Source: Ilex aquifolium (Eukaryota; Streptophyta; Magnoliopsida; Aquifoliales; Aquifoliaceae). Taken from it: 64,000 bases of DNA. This document shows, piece by piece, positions 1-11,579 of this stretch (positions are counted from its first letter, which is position 1; the number at the start of each line of letters is the position of its first letter). A model generated the notes under the pieces. It was not told where the DNA came from and ran no database searches. It saw nothing but the letters and a program-made list of their open reading frames with translations. The position numbers were made by a program, and so were the translations under genes. Location of the stretch: NCBI GenBank assembly GCA_951799425.1, contig OX637393.1, positions 25,624,744 through 25,688,743 on the forward strand, in the 5' to 3' direction.

Positions 1-129
1 TAAATCGGAGCAAAATTGAAGAAAAACTAGTGGGTAAAGTAGATTTGAAGAAATAAGGTAGTGGAGGTTGCTAGTTTTTCAAAAATCTGCTGCGAGGGAA
101 CTGGAAAATGGGTTGATTCGCAAATAGAC

Positions 130-181
130 TGCTTTTATAGGGAGCAGTACCATCTAGATGCCACCACCACCGTCCGGACGG
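130..181 (-). promoter_or_regulatory. Internal promoter of accessory gene: TATA box plus CCGTCCGGACGG palindrome
   Basis: On the minus strand a perfect 12-base palindrome CCGTCCGGACGG (170-181) lies about 30 bases upstream of CTATAAAAGC (133-140 region). The plus-strand sister copy has the same arrangement at 26332-26382, just before its accessory gene. Conservation in two diverged copies suggests a real promoter for the accessory protein; the transcription start is inferred only. Confidence 0.5.
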
Positions 182-444
182 TGCTGATCCACTGGTTTTT
201 GTGTAGGCTCCTCAGCTATTGACTTTTGATTTCCCCCTCTTTTCTAACTTTCTGTTACGAATCCTGCAGTTATAAAACTCGATTTAAATTCAAAAATTCC
301 CTCATTACTTACCTAATAAACATAAATCATTATAATACTAATAAAAATACAATCTTTTAAAATTAAACTCACCAATTGACATATCAAACTATATACATTA
401 TACAAAAAATCCTAAAACTGCAGATTCTTGATCATGGTTAGTTT

Positions 445-720
445 TTAATCAGAATCCTCTAAATTGAGAACATCAGTGAACTGATTAATTTCACGCCACA
501 CATATCTTGTGAGCAATGGGTTGGAATAAGATAATGTTTTGGGGTAATCCTTACTCTGCCCATACTTAATCCAGTTAAGACGTTCTAATGCACGACCTAA
601 AATTGGTTCGGAACATTGATTGAATTCTCTCATATGCATTAATCGACCACAGTTTACGTAACCACCAAGTCGATTTTCTTGTCAGCGTTTAGCGAATGAA
701 CTCTTTCCGTACAAAGGTTT
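445..720 (-). pseudogene. Short conserved coding segment downstream of pol
   Basis: A 64-residue open stretch (MHMREFNQ at its start, ending LNLEDSD) matches the plus-strand copy at 25833-26102 at about two residues in three, including a G-R-A-L-(E/D)-R motif and a region rich in Tyr and Ser. The plus-strand copy continues upstream with a C-x-x-C-like stretch (GGCVKCG). Similarity kept mainly at protein level in two diverged copies suggests it was once translated, perhaps as an exon or the tail of a longer product. I do not recognise a family. Confidence 0.4.
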
Positions 721-1172
721 TGCTTGACTACCGAAGATTTCTAGTTTTCTCACAACTTTTGCTTCTGCTATGATCAAAGAGTGTATGTCATTTGGAAAAG
801 TGTATAACACGCCCAAACTAAACCAAAAGAGTTTTTCATTTATTTTTTTGAAAAAAAAATTTAAAATTTACTGCAATTTATTTAAAAAGACTTACTAGAC
901 TCGCTATTCAATTCTTTAACGTCTGCCAGTTACAAAGATGATTATGGATTGTTCCCTCCCCCCAACCTAAATTTAACTTTGTCCTCAATGTATAACATCA
1001 TAAGACAAAATTTAAAGACAATTGCTACTAAGGTCTAGAAATAAAACAAATACATAGTGCAAAACCCTAATCTGCAAAACAATAATAAAACAGTTAGTAC
1101 TTACTATTTACAATCAAATACATATAATAACTTTTCAAAACACATAATATGGTTCCATTAACTAAATAGAAT

Positions 1173-1418
1173 CTACATTTTGAACAAATCCACATAATAT
1201 GGCTTAAGCCTTTGACCATTTATTTTAAAAATATTTCCACTTAATGGATTTTCAATTTCAACTGCTCTATGTTCATAAACTTGTTTAACAATGTATTGAC
1301 CTGTCCACCTACATCTTAACTTTTTAGGAAATAGGCAGAGCCTTGAATTGTATAATAGTACTTTTTGAAATGGTACAAAAGACTTTCGCATAATATTTTT
1401 ATCATGAAAAATCTTCAT
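1173..1418 (-). pseudogene. Integrase C-terminal tail, Athila-like (fragment)
   Basis: The frame encodes the C-terminal region of a Ty3/gypsy integrase: a K-I-H/F-H-D-K-x-I motif, then the GPF/Y-like module here read as W-T-G-Q-Y-I-V-K, then G-N-I-F-K-I-N-G-Q-R-L-K-P-Y. It aligns with the integrase tail at about 25180-25400. The catalytic core and zinc-binding part are missing because of the deletion that joins this segment to gag at about 1420-1450. It cannot be functional. Confidence 0.8.
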
Positions 1419-1451
1419 TATGGCCTTGGTAATTTTTGCATATTCATATAC

Positions 1452-2055
1452 TTAATTTCTCAAATGCATGATGTGGGGAAGCTTGATGAAGATCCTTAAA
1501 TCTCTCCCAACATTCATAAAAAAATTTCCCTCTTTCTCACAAAAATTCATGATTTGACGTCTCTGTACATTAGTGCGATGCACAAGAAAAAATTTCTTAG
1601 AAAATTTAGTTTGCAAGACTTGCCAACCTAGAATGGATTGAGCTTTCAAAGAATTTAGCCACTGTTTAGCTTTATACTTCAAAGAAAAAGGAAAAAATTT
1701 CAATCGGGACGTTTCAGAATTATCTTGTAATGCACCACATACTTCCTCAAATTCTTTTATATATAAATAAGAATTTTCAGACTCAAGACCATGGAACTGT
1801 GGTAAAAGCTATATTGTCTTTGCTTTGATATTAAAATTTTAAGCATTTTTGGGGAAAAAAACATGAGGGAACACTAGTGCGTGTAGGATGCAAAAATTCT
1901 CTCAATGATCTAGCATTCTGGACCATCTCTTTCTCTCTTTGATTATTATTAGTCATGCTTAACTCAAAAGATTCTGAAGATGCTTAAGAAAGTGAAGAAG
2001 ATGAAGATGAAGGACTAGACTCATTTACAGACCCTACCGATGACTTAATAGACAT
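1452..2055 (-). pseudogene. gag remnant, Athila-like
   Basis: Minus-strand gag starting at the ATG complementary to 2053-2055, with a Ser-rich N-terminus followed by a retrotransposon gag region (K-Q-W-L-N-S-L and W-x-x-L-x-x-K-F-x-x-K-F-F motifs, 1560-1700). It aligns with the plus-strand gag at 5910-6397. Stops interrupt the frame near 1840 and 1985, and the frame ends at the deletion junction near 1450. Gag would form the capsid of the virus-like particle; this copy is dead. Confidence 0.75.
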
Positions 2056-2167
2056 AAATAATAAAAATAAAACAAATAGTATATACACATATAATACAGA
2101 CTAGGCAACTTCCCTATTCTTTTTCAAACTACCGTAACTCCCTAGAAATGATGTCAAAAGCTTGACT

Positions 2168-3720
2168 TGATCTTAATTATACACCCAAGTATAAGTGGTC
2201 AAGTTGTAATATTACTCGGTTAAGTTCGAGGTTGAACCCACATGGAGCTATATCTGCTGGAACTTAAAATAGAAATGGTAATATTGTCATGAGTGTAGTG
2301 TGCTTATGATGTGAGCTTAGAGCTGAAAAATAAATACTTAAACTAAACTTTTGATTATAAAAACTAGAAAAAGACTACTCTTTAGTTCAGGAATCCAACA
2401 TGCATTCTATTGTTTGACTATGAAAATGCCACCTTACAGCAATTAACTCCCATGTTATTTGAAAGTTAATCGATAGGTTTGATGTATAGATTGAACCATA
2501 TCACAACAACTATTAGGCTAGCCGGAAGGTCTATGCACCGTACAATAACCAAATAACCCTGGTAAATGCGAAGGTGAACCATTCAAAAATTTTACTATAG
2601 TTATTCGATCAGCAGACCTATGATTCAATGAAGGCCGTGTTCCAGTTTATGCATTGAATCAAAAAGTATTTACAATGACAAGATTTCACCCGTCTATAAC
2701 CAATCTCCCGACTGTTACATAAATCTCAACTACGTGCATCATTGTATCATGCATGAAGTACGTAACAATATATAGATGAACCGGTATATTGCAATACGTT
2801 TAGCTCAGTATTCGCAACCATGAGCATATAGTAATACGATATCAAATGGAAATGAAAACCTTCCATCAATTAAGGGAGGTATAAACATTAAAGCATAGGT
2901 AAAACATCGGCATTTTCATAACACAAACAATATTACACATGTCTTCACCCTTTACTAAAGAGTATAAATGGACTACCTACACTTCATTGCTATAGACAAG
3001 CAAGAAGGGTAAGATAATCCCATTATAATACAATGCAAAATCAACGCAAGAAATCCTTTCCCGAGGAATAGTTGAAACACCCTCACTCTTATTACCGACT
3101 AGGGCAAAAAAGTGAGAGAGATTCAACTTTCCAAGTAAAAATGACATAAAAGAAATGTATAAAAAGAAAATTTATGGCTTAGAAGTGTTTAGGATAGGGC
3201 ATTCTTCTCTCTGTCTTTGGCTTTCTTCACTATGGAAGGCCCTCTTGCAAAATGAGCTAACCAAGCCTATTTATAGGCTCTGATGGAAGGTCTTAAGGCG
3301 GCAGACACCCAGGGCAACCAATCAGGGCCTCTTGTTGCATAAATGGACCAATAGAAGAAGAGGAATAGTTAAGGCGGTTTAGGCCACTGTTTGGACGCCA
3401 CCACCACCATTCGGACGGTGCTAAGTCTCTGGATTTTGTGCATGCAGCCTCCTTTATTGACTTGTTGACCTTGCTGGCGTTGAAATGGTGTTTTACCATC
3501 TGGATGGTGAATGTCCTTTGCTGAAATTACCCTTGCCTCCCTTATTTGTTCCTCTTTCGTGCTTTATCCCTCCAAATTCCCTTAATCGCGTACAAAACCC
3601 TACAAAATATACAATTCAAGCATTAACATTAATACAATTCAAATTAAACATTTTAATTCAATTAATGCACACTATTAATGCTAAACCCTAATTCAATACC
3701 GCATTTTCTATGGTTAATCA
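2168..3720 (-). repeat. LTR of the minus-strand Athila-like element
   Basis: A 1553-base LTR read on the minus strand, starting TGATTAACC at 3720 and ending AGATCA at 2168. Both ends match those of the plus-strand element at 4284/5801. It contains a minus-strand TATAAATAG (3267-3275), and its last ~120 bases are nearly the same as 5690-5801. It is the 5' LTR of the element. The primer binding site beyond it (about 2135-2163) is decayed: the GGGAG end is recognisable but the rest carries many transitions. Confidence 0.85.
3267..3275 (-). promoter_or_regulatory. LTR TATA box (minus strand)
   Basis: The complement reads TATAAATAG, at the same relative place as the TATA boxes at 4681 and 29843 in the sister LTRs. 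A degenerate form of the CCGTCCGGACGG palindrome lies upstream on the minus strand (3407-3420). Confidence 0.5.
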
Positions 3721-4278
3721 AAGACGGTTGTGAAATCGTGGAAATTGAGCTGTAAAAAAGAGAACATATAAGACAGGGACCGCTCAAGCTACCTTGCATT
3801 AAGTCAGCTACTAGGGTTTTAAAATCATATTTTGACGGCCTTTTCTTATTCTTAACACATATATATTCATCCCAGGCCTCTCAAAAACCAAACCCTTAGT
3901 CTCAAACAGTCTCAAAATTATACTGCACGTCCTCTAGGGTTGATACACTATCTTCATTCATGAGACCTAGAATTTTTAGAGAGTTTGTGAGTTAGCATCT
4001 CACAGAGAGAAAAGACCTAAGGTTGTAGAATCAAAAGTTTAGATCGAAGTTGATTTTATGGAGAACAACTAATTTCAAACATTGGAATTTAAAGGGAGAT
4101 ACAGAACTGAGTATGCTCTCAACCAGTTATGATATAGCGAAGAATAGACCACACATAGGTAAATCCATCAATCTATGTACATTTCACTAATCTTGGGTGG
4201 ACACAACTATTCGAGTACCCTGAGGTTTTGAATGATAACATGTGAGAGAGTTTTATACTCACATCCATCGTCCCCAAG
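3721..4278. other. Degraded DNA between two Athila-like elements (left flank of target)
   Basis: No intact gene. The stretch 4040-4278 read on the plus strand has coding-like pieces broken by stops. It is directly continuous with 30961 onward if the Athila-like element is removed, and that right flank holds a relic of the 'putative plant transposon protein' family. So this may be the N-terminal part of the same dead gene. This is inference from position; residue similarity on this side is weak. Confidence 0.3.
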
Positions 4279-4283
4279 ATTAT
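4279..4283. repeat. Target site duplication, left copy (attat)
   Basis: The five bases attat directly before the 5' LTR are repeated at 30961-30965 directly after the 3' LTR. Five-base duplications are usual for Ty3/gypsy integrases and fix both ends of the outer element. Confidence 0.9.
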
Positions 4284-5801
4284 TGATTAACCTTAAATAA
4301 TGCATAAACGAATTTGGTTTTAAAGTTAATTTTGTGAGTAAATTAGGTTAAAATTATTAAGTTATAAAGTATTAGGGTTAATGTGAAATTTGTATGTTTT
4401 GTAGGGTTTCAATTAGAAATATGGAAATATAGGAGGATCGAAGTGTAAAGGCTAAATGGAAAAGGGGAGGCAAGTGCCATTACCAAATCAGCATGTCAAG
4501 CAAGGAGGCTGCCAAGGCTGCAAAAACCAGAGAAATGCTACTGTCCAAATGATGGTGATGTCGAAAAAAGGTACTCCAACCACCTCAACTTTCTCTCCTC
4601 TCCCATTGGTCCAATATAGCAACAAAAGGATATGATTGGCCAGCCAGGGTGTCTACCGCCTTAAAGCCCTCTACCGATGCCTATAAATAGCCCTTCTCAG
4701 CTTATTTTTCAAGAGATTCCAGGAGAGTTCAGTCCAGGGCAAAAGAGAAGAAAGAGAGAAAGAAAAGAAGAGCGAATTCATGCCAGAATCACTTCCCAGT
4801 CGGAATTTTCTCTACTTCTACATTTCTATTTATCCTTTCTACTTGGAGGGTTGAACCTTTCTCACTTTTTGTGCCCTAGCTGGTAATAAGAGTGGAAGTA
4901 TTTCATCTATTCCTCGGGGAAGGACCTTTTTGTATTTTTTTTGGTTGTAATGGGATTATATTATTCCTTTTGCTCGTCTATAGCAATGAGGCGTGAGTAG
5001 TCCGTTTATACTCTTCGGTGAAAGGTGAATGCATGTGTAAATACTATTTACGTTATGAAAATACTGATGTTTTATTTATGCGTTAATGTTTATGTCTCCC
5101 TTAATTGATGGATGGTTATATTTATAATATGCTCATGGTTATGAACGCCGAGCAGAGCTTAATGCTATATACCATACTATCTATAATTATTACGCACTTC
5201 ATGCATGATACAGTGATATACGTAGTTGGGCTTTATGTAATAGTCGGGAGATTGGTTATAGATGGGTTAAATCTCGTCATAGTCAATGCTTTTGATTCAA
5301 TGCATAATCCGGAACTCTGTATTCATTGAATCATCAACCTGTTGATTGAATAACTTGAGTAAACCTTTTGAATGGTTCACCTTTTGGTTTACTAGGGTTA
5401 TTTGATTATTGCATGGTACATAGACCTTCTGGCTAATCTAAATAATTTTTGTGATATGGTTTGGTTATACATCAGACCTACCGATTAGCTTTCCAATAAA
5501 ATGGGGGTTAACTATTGTAAGATGACATTTTCATAAATAAACAGTATAAATCATGTTGGATCCTCGCACTGAAGAGTACCTTTTTATCATTGTTATTCAA
5601 AGTTTTAACTAAATATTTATTTGATAATTCTAAGCTCACACCACAACCTGTTTTGTTGCACATTACACACAGGACAATTTCATTGTTTCTATTTTGAATA
5701 CCAACAGTTAGTTTCCTGTGGGTTCAACCTCGGACTTAACCGAGAAATATTACAATTTGACCACTTATACTTGGGTGTATGACATAAATCCAGTCAGATC
5801 A
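4284..5801 (+). repeat. 5' LTR of the Athila-like element
   Basis: 1518 bases with TG...CA ends, collinear with the 3' LTR at 29444-30960. A TATA box TATAAATAG lies at 4681-4689. The promoter-proximal palindrome CCGTCCGGACGG seen in the 3' LTR is decayed here (about 4541-4553), all its CpG steps being lost. Confidence 0.92.
4681..4689 (+). promoter_or_regulatory. LTR TATA box
   Basis: TATAAATAG in the middle of the 5' LTR, matched at 29843 in the 3' LTR and on the minus strand at 3267. It would drive the genomic retrotransposon RNA. Confidence 0.55.
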
Positions 5802-5808
5802 AGCTTTT

Positions 5809-5826
5809 TGGTGCCGTTGTCGGGGA
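5809..5826 (+). promoter_or_regulatory. Primer binding site, tRNA-Asp type
   Basis: TGGTGCCGTTGTCGGGGA lies seven bases after the LTR end. It differs by two transitions from the complement of the 3' end of plant tRNA-Asp, the primer typical of Athila-branch elements. Both changes are C-to-T. Confidence 0.8.
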
Positions 5827-6392
5827 GTTACGGTGATTTCAAAACGAACAAGAAAGTTTTTTAGTTTGTATTATATGTATATGCACTGTTTGCTGTATTT
5901 TCATTATTTATGTTTGTTAAGTCATCAATAGGGTCTGTAAATCAATCTAGTCCTTCATCTTCGTCAACTTCATCATCACAAGCATCTTCCAACTCTTTTG
6001 AGTTAAGCATGGCTAATAATAATCTAAGGGAACAAGAGGTAGTACAGAATGTCCGACCTTTAAGAGAATACTTGCATCCCACATGCACTAGTGTTCTGTC
6101 ATGTTTTTCTTTTCCCACTAATACTCCAAATTTTAACATTAAGGCAGGGACAGTACAACTTTTACCACAGTTTCATGGTGTAGAGTTTGAAAACTCATAT
6201 TTACATATGAAAGAATTTGAGGAAGTATGTGGTGCATTGCAAGATAATTCTAAAATGGCCCAGTTGAAACTTTTTCATTTCTCTTTAAAGGAAAAGGATA
6301 AACAGTGGATAAATTCTTTAAAAGCTCAAGCTATTACGAGTTGGCAAGTATTGCAAATCGAATTTTTCAAAAAAAAAAATTTCCTATGCACC

Positions 6393-6397
6393 ACACT
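6393..6397. repeat. Target duplication of the nested 4-kb LTR, left copy (acact)
   Basis: acact precedes the insertion and recurs at 10404-10408 directly after it, restoring gag collinearity when removed. Confidence 0.9.
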
Positions 6398-7053
6398 TGT
6401 AACACCCCGCATTTTCGTTCATATAGATATATAAATATAGCAAATAATGGTTGTAAAGATGTGGATAGGGGTATTGAAGTGTGTTTGAACTTTGTAAATT
6501 TGAAAAGTAAAGATTTAAAATGTAAATGAAAATCATAGTTGAAATTTAGTTTTAGTGAGTGAAAATATAAAATGTTAGGTCCTATGATGAGCACATAATA
6601 TTGCATATTTGAAGGGCTCATTACATGCATTTTAACTCAACTTTTGCATATAAGTGCTTAGAAGTTAACCGTTTTGAACTATAATGTTGATATTTTGATG
6701 TTGCAACCTTTTATAGCTTAAATGTTTGATTTTAGGACATTGCAACCTTGATGGATGTGTGGTGAAGGCATGGACACAATACATGAAGAATTGGAGGCTT
6801 AAAAGTGAAGAAATCAAGAAGGCATTGGTGCTTGGGAACAAGGGCACCAGCTGCAGCAATAATTGGAAGCACTGCCTCGGAATTCCTCCATTTGGACCAT
6901 GATCTACTCAGAATTTGAAAAAGTTCAAAACATGAAAGTTGTAGATATGGGTGTCTTTTATTTTGTGTCACAGTTTCAGCCCAATCCAACGGTTGGATCA
7001 AACGTTATGCCGATTCTACCAAAACTGGTCCAGCAAAGCCAGATACCGCATTA

Positions 7054-7116
7054 CTACCGGTAGCCGATGGCTACTGGAGTCATGACTACCGGTAGTAACA
7101 CACGAGCTACCGGTAG
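7054..7116. repeat. Three CTACCGGTAG palindromes
   Basis: The ten-base palindrome CTACCGGTAG occurs at 7054, 7086 and 7107 inside the solo LTR. It is the first of two clusters of ACCGGT-centred repeats in this LTR. Confidence 0.6.
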
Positions 7117-8597
7117 CTGATTGCCCAGAAGTGCCCAGAATGACTTCTTTCTTGCTCCACTTGCTTGGGGGTCCCACCTACACTTCTCCCACGCCTATCC
7201 CAACATTTCCTTACACAACCACATCCCTCCTACACCCTATTGGAAGACTAAGGAGGCTTGGCATTGAATGAAGAGGAGAGAGAAGTGGGCTGCCATATGG
7301 GGTTGCAGGCTAGCCTGTCAAGACCCAATCAACTCAGCCCCCCTTTTGTGTAAGACCTACCACATGCTAGGGGGACCACCATGCACGAAATTGGAAGTCT
7401 TTCACACTCCATATACTTAGCATTCAACACACATTGAAGGGGGTTGGCTACCTAAGCTTAGGAGAGAGATAGAAAGCTCTAAGGAAGAAGATGAATAGGA
7501 ATTTTCGTTTTTTGCATTTCCTTTCCATTGCAAGTGCTGTAAGCTTTAAACTTCTTGTATTCCTTAATCCTTGCACTTTAATCTCATCTATTTCAAGTTT
7601 ATTGCAAGTTTAATCTTTCATTTTAGCTTTCACCATTGTTGCTTCCATGTTTTCTTCATTTCTTAGCTTAAAATGGGTATTGCATATTTTCCTTCATAGC
7701 TTTAGATTTCTTGCTTCTTGTTGTAAGTTTCATGCTTCATGCTTCATGTCTTCATTATATCCATTTACATTATTATGCTTGTCTTTCATTTTACCATGAG
7801 TAGTTAGATTTAAGTTGGTAAATCCAAGGGAAAATTTCTCTTGGGGATTCCATTTTAACTCATTCTCCTCCCTCCCTTAAGAGTCCAATGGTTCGGTTTG
7901 ACGGGGTTGAGAGTGGATGAATTGGTGCCTTTGATATTCCGTAGACTTGTCACGGTTTATTCTTAGATCATCACCAACCTCATCCCTAGCTTCCCCCGAA
8001 TCAATTGTTCATTCATGCTCTATCGGAGTTAAGGAGGGATTTGAGTTGAAATGGTAGTCCTATTGGAGTGACTTCCTTTGGATTAGCCAACATTGTTTTC
8101 TTGCATTTTCCATATATAAACACAACCACAAAACACAAATACAAGATTTTACACTTTCTTTTCACTTTTGCAAAATCACTTTCACAAAACTCCCTTTCCT
8201 TCCCTGAGGAGACGACCTTGGAATATTTTCCAAGTAAAACACACGACCACAAAAGACTCCTTTCGATTGGGGAGCATTTTTGTTCACCACACACGCATTC
8301 CATTTCATAACATTTTGTTCATTCCATTCATTTCCATCACCATTCCATTGTTGCCTAATCTTTTGCATCATTCTGAGTGAGAGTGACACTCACCCATTCC
8401 TATAAGCCATACACACATTTAGGGATTATGTTTAGAGGTTAGGAAACAACACCGCATTTTCAATCAATCATCCTATAACTTGTATTAGATAGGTTTGGTG
8501 TATAAATATGTGTTGGAGAGGTCTGTGATGGATTTGGTTAGTTTTGGAATGGATTGGAAATGGAAAACAAAAGAAATAGGCAAAACTGGGTAAATGG

Positions 8598-8722
8598 TCC
8601 GGTACTGGGTACCGGTACTGAATGGTACCGGTACTGAGTACCGGTACCCCGATTCCAGAAGGTTTCTTGTACCGGTACTGGGTACCGGTACTGAATGGTA
8701 CCGGTACTGAGTACCGGTACTA
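8598..8722. repeat. GTACCGGTAC-rich direct repeat upstream of the LTR promoter
   Basis: A block built of GGTACCGGTACTG units occurs twice with a 73-base offset (about 8601 and 8674), giving a dense run of GTACCGGTAC palindromes. It ends about 55 bases before the TATA box at 8776, a position expected of an enhancer. Confidence 0.75.
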
Positions 8723-8775
8723 CTGAAACCAGACTGTTTATTTTAAAGTCGCGAACAAGCCGATTTTTCCTCCAC

Positions 8776-8784
8776 TATAAATAC
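8776..8784 (+). promoter_or_regulatory. Candidate TATA box of the solo LTR
   Basis: TATAAATAC, followed about 75 bases later by GA-rich leader sequence. Assigned by motif and its place downstream of the palindrome cluster. Confidence 0.4.
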
Positions 8785-9322
8785 ATTTTTGTCACCTCCT
8801 TAGCCTTCATTACACCACTCCAAACCCTAGAAAACATAAGAGAGGAAGAGAGAAAGAGAGAAACACAAGATCAAGAGAAAACAAGAGATTGAAGGGTTGA
8901 CTCAAGATCAAAGCCCTAATTTTTCCAAGAACATTAAAGTAGGGGTTTTCTCTCACTCACTTACATTGAGGCTAGGGTATTTATATATGTATGTTTTTGC
9001 TATCAATGGTATATATATGCTATAGAATCATCATCTCTTAGGCTTTTTGCAAAGATTACATTGTTAGGGTTTAATACCCATTAAATCTCTTTTCTAGCTT
9101 TAAAACCCTAGTTTTTGGGAGAGTGATGTATTTCTTCTTAAATGCTTCTTTATTATGAACTTCGAAAACCGTAGTTGTTTGTGTTGGGTAGAAAAATGAT
9201 GTTATGGTGATCTCATGTATTTTCCTTGTTGGTTGGAGAATTGTTACATAATATATCTTGGGGATTTTGGAGAGATGCTTGTAAAATGATATAAATATTG
9301 GAATGGTATGCTTGGTTGGGTT

Positions 9323-9790
9323 GTTTGTGATGCCTTGAGGGTGAGAGGTTCCTTATAAGGATGCTCATGCCAAGAGAGGAGAGTATGTGATTTCCCTCAA
9401 GAGGTTCCTTATAAGGATGCTTGAGTTTGTGATGCCTTGAGGGTGAGAGGTTCCTTATAAGGATGCTCATGCCAAGAGAGGAGAGTATGTGATTTCCCTC
9501 AAGAGGTTCCTTATAAGGATGCTTGAGTTTGTGATGCCTTGAGGGTGAGAGGTTCCTTATAAGGATGCTCATGCCAAGAGAGGAGAGTATGTGATTTTCC
9601 TTAAGAGGTTCCTTATAAGGATGCTTAAGAAACTAATCCTTGAGGGTGAGAGGTTCCTTATAAGGATGCTCAGGCCAAAAGAGGACAGTATGTGATTTTC
9701 CTCAAGAGGTTCCTTATAAGGATGCTTGAGTAACCAAGCCTTGAGGGTGAGAGGTTCCTTATAAGGATGTTCATGCCAAAAGAGGACAAT
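9323..9790. repeat. 102-bp tandem repeat, about 4.5 copies
   Basis: Units start at 9323, 9425 and 9527 with an exact 102-base period, then decay at about 9629 and 9731. Each unit contains the string GAGGTTCCTTATAAGGATGC twice, with CCTTATAAGG as a palindrome. Because 102 is a multiple of three, an artificial repetitive reading frame appears on the minus strand; it is not a gene. Confidence 0.9.
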
Positions 9791-10403
9791 ATTATATAAT
9801 GTGTGGGAAATGGTTTATATTTTGAAAATGGATGTTTATTAAAATGGGTTATTATTGTTCATTTCTAGTACTATTGCTATCTAAACTTGAGATCCTTGTT
9901 GAAATGTCACTGCCTTATTTCAAATTATGTATCTATGTTATGTTAAAAATGAGACCGGCCATTTTAAATACGTTTCTAAACCTTGTTTGGGTTTGAGAGA
10001 ATTTTTCTACAGAGTTTCGTGCTCACCCCCTACCGCTAACATTTTTCAGATTACCCTCTCGAGGAAGAGCTGGGAGTTGAGGAGCCCGCACACTGGGAGA
10101 CTCCGATAGACGGGAGCGTGGATCCCGAGGTGGACGCCTAGAGCGACACTTCCTTTTGTTCTAGACTAGGATATTCATTTTGAACCTTGTAAAGTCTAGT
10201 TTTATTTTGTTATTTCCGCTGCGCTACATTAGTTAATTTTTGAGATGTAAATGCCATGGTTGGGCATATTCTTTTGGATAATGATGTAAATATTTTATGG
10301 ATGATGAATGAAGTTTAATTTATTTATGGATGATATTAGTGCTCTCATGATGTAAATGGTTTTAGTATGTAATGCCGTCTAGGGTGTGTTTTGGGGTGTT
10401 ACA

Positions 10404-10408
10404 ACACT
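10404..10408. repeat. Target duplication of the nested 4-kb LTR, right copy (acact)
   Basis: Matches 6393-6397. Confidence 0.9.
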
Positions 10409-11579
10409 AAAGCATTGAGACGTCAAATCATGAATTTTTGTGTGAAGGAAGGAGAAAATTTTTTGTCAGTGTTGGGAGAGATTTAAGGATCTGCTCCAAA
10501 CTTTCCCTCATCATGCATTTGAAATTTGGACTTTAGTTGGTTTCTTCTATGATGCCCTCCCATCTGTACTACGTCAGTTTGTTGAAAAGATGGCCTAGGG
10601 GGAATTCATGGCTAAGAGTCCCGATAAGGCATTTGTATTTTTTGATACCATTTATGAGAGTTCCCAAATGTGGGACTCGACCTCACCAAATATTGTTGAA
10701 ACTAAGTCATCTTCATCCAAAGGAGGGAAATAAGTGTTAAAAGAGGATGATGACCTAAGGGTTAGGATGGCTACTTTGTCCCGAAAGCTTATAGCCCTAG
10801 AAATGAAAAAAATCAAGGAAGTTTCGGTAGTGTCTCCCACTGAGCAATCATGTGAAATTTGTGCATTGTCAGGACATCCCACGGGGGAATGTCCCACCAT
10901 TCCAACATTCAAAGAGGTCTTGATGGAACAAACTAAGGCCATTTCAAATTTTAACAAGCCTTATTCCAATCCTTATTTTGACACCTATAACCCAGGGTGG
11001 CGGAATCACCCAAATTTTAGTTGGAAAAACACACAGCCTGTGAGTCAGTCACCAGGTCAACCTTCCACCTTCGTCACAACCCCAAATTCAGCAATCATAT
11101 CAGCCTTATCAACCCCCACATAAGAGGAGTTTAGAGGATACCATGAATCAGTTCATTCAGAGTCAAATGAGTTTCAATACTCAACCCACTCATGTATTTA
11201 ATGATTTCAAAGCTCACACTTCACAAAATATTGAGGATATTAAGAATCATTTAGCCAAATTGACCCAGTCTTTGAGCACAACGGAGAAGGGAAAATTCCC
11301 ATCTCAACCTAAACTTCCATAAGGTCAAAACCAGGTTGATGTTATGTCTTCCGAGCAATCCCATAGCCAAGTCCAAGCAATCACCACACTGAGAAGTGGT
11401 TAGGTGATTAATAAGACTATTAAAGCAAAACTCTAGAGCCCATAGCTGAGTCAATCCCAGTGAATGAACCAATTGAGTTTGAACCTGTGATTGAAAAGGA
11501 AATAGAGTTGCCAAATGAAAAAGAAAAATAAAGTCATGTTCCTTTACCCTTTCCTCAAAGAGTCAAGAATCCTCAAACA

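Larger units (their letters stand above)
1..2167 (-). mobile_element. Athila-like Ty3/gypsy element, partial internal region (minus strand)
   Basis: This is the internal part of a retrotransposon read on the minus strand, continuing beyond the left window edge. From its 5' side (high coordinates) it has an LTR end at 2168, gag (1452-2055), then directly the C-terminal tail of integrase (1173-1418), a short conserved coding segment (445-640) and an internal promoter (about 130-181). The same order, with full pol, occurs on the plus strand at 5910-26380, so protease, reverse transcriptase, RNase H and most of integrase have been deleted here. No intact reading frame remains. The next LTR should lie outside the window. 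Confidence 0.85.
6398..10403. mobile_element. Probable solo LTR of a long-LTR Ty3/gypsy element, 4006 bp
   Basis: The insertion begins TGTAACACCCC and ends GGGGTGTTACA, a perfect 11-base terminal inverted repeat with TG...CA ends, and is flanked by acact. It has no coding capacity, no internal second LTR and no primer site that I can find, so it is best read as a solo LTR left by recombination. It has a TATAAATAC at 8776, several tandem repeats, and near its 3' part (10018-10050) the string GCTCACCCC...ACATTTTTCAG, also present in the Tekay-like LTR at 15196-15234. The orientation is taken from these signals. A non-autonomous large retrotransposon derivative is a less likely alternative. Confidence 0.8.
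5910..11550 (+). pseudogene. gag, Athila-like, split by a 4-kb insertion
   Basis: The frame opens at the ATG at 5910 with a Ser-rich N-terminus, then a retrotransposon gag domain (F-E-E-V-C-G-A-L, L-F-H-F-S-L, K-Q-W-I-N-S-L). It is broken at 6397 by the nested LTR and resumes at 10409. Further on, 10734-11123 encodes a Lys-rich stretch and a CCHC-like zinc knuckle (C-E-I-C-A-L-S-G-H-P-T-G-E-C), the nucleic-acid-binding end of gag. A second relic runs to about 11550. Stops and shifts occur at about 10597, 10729 and 11121. Gag would build the particle and bind RNA; this copy cannot. Confidence 0.8.

Noticed and set aside
9213-9572. A repetitive 119-residue minus-strand frame
   Set aside because: It is produced by a 102-base tandem repeat (multiple of three) inside a solo LTR; there is no start context or homologue pattern.
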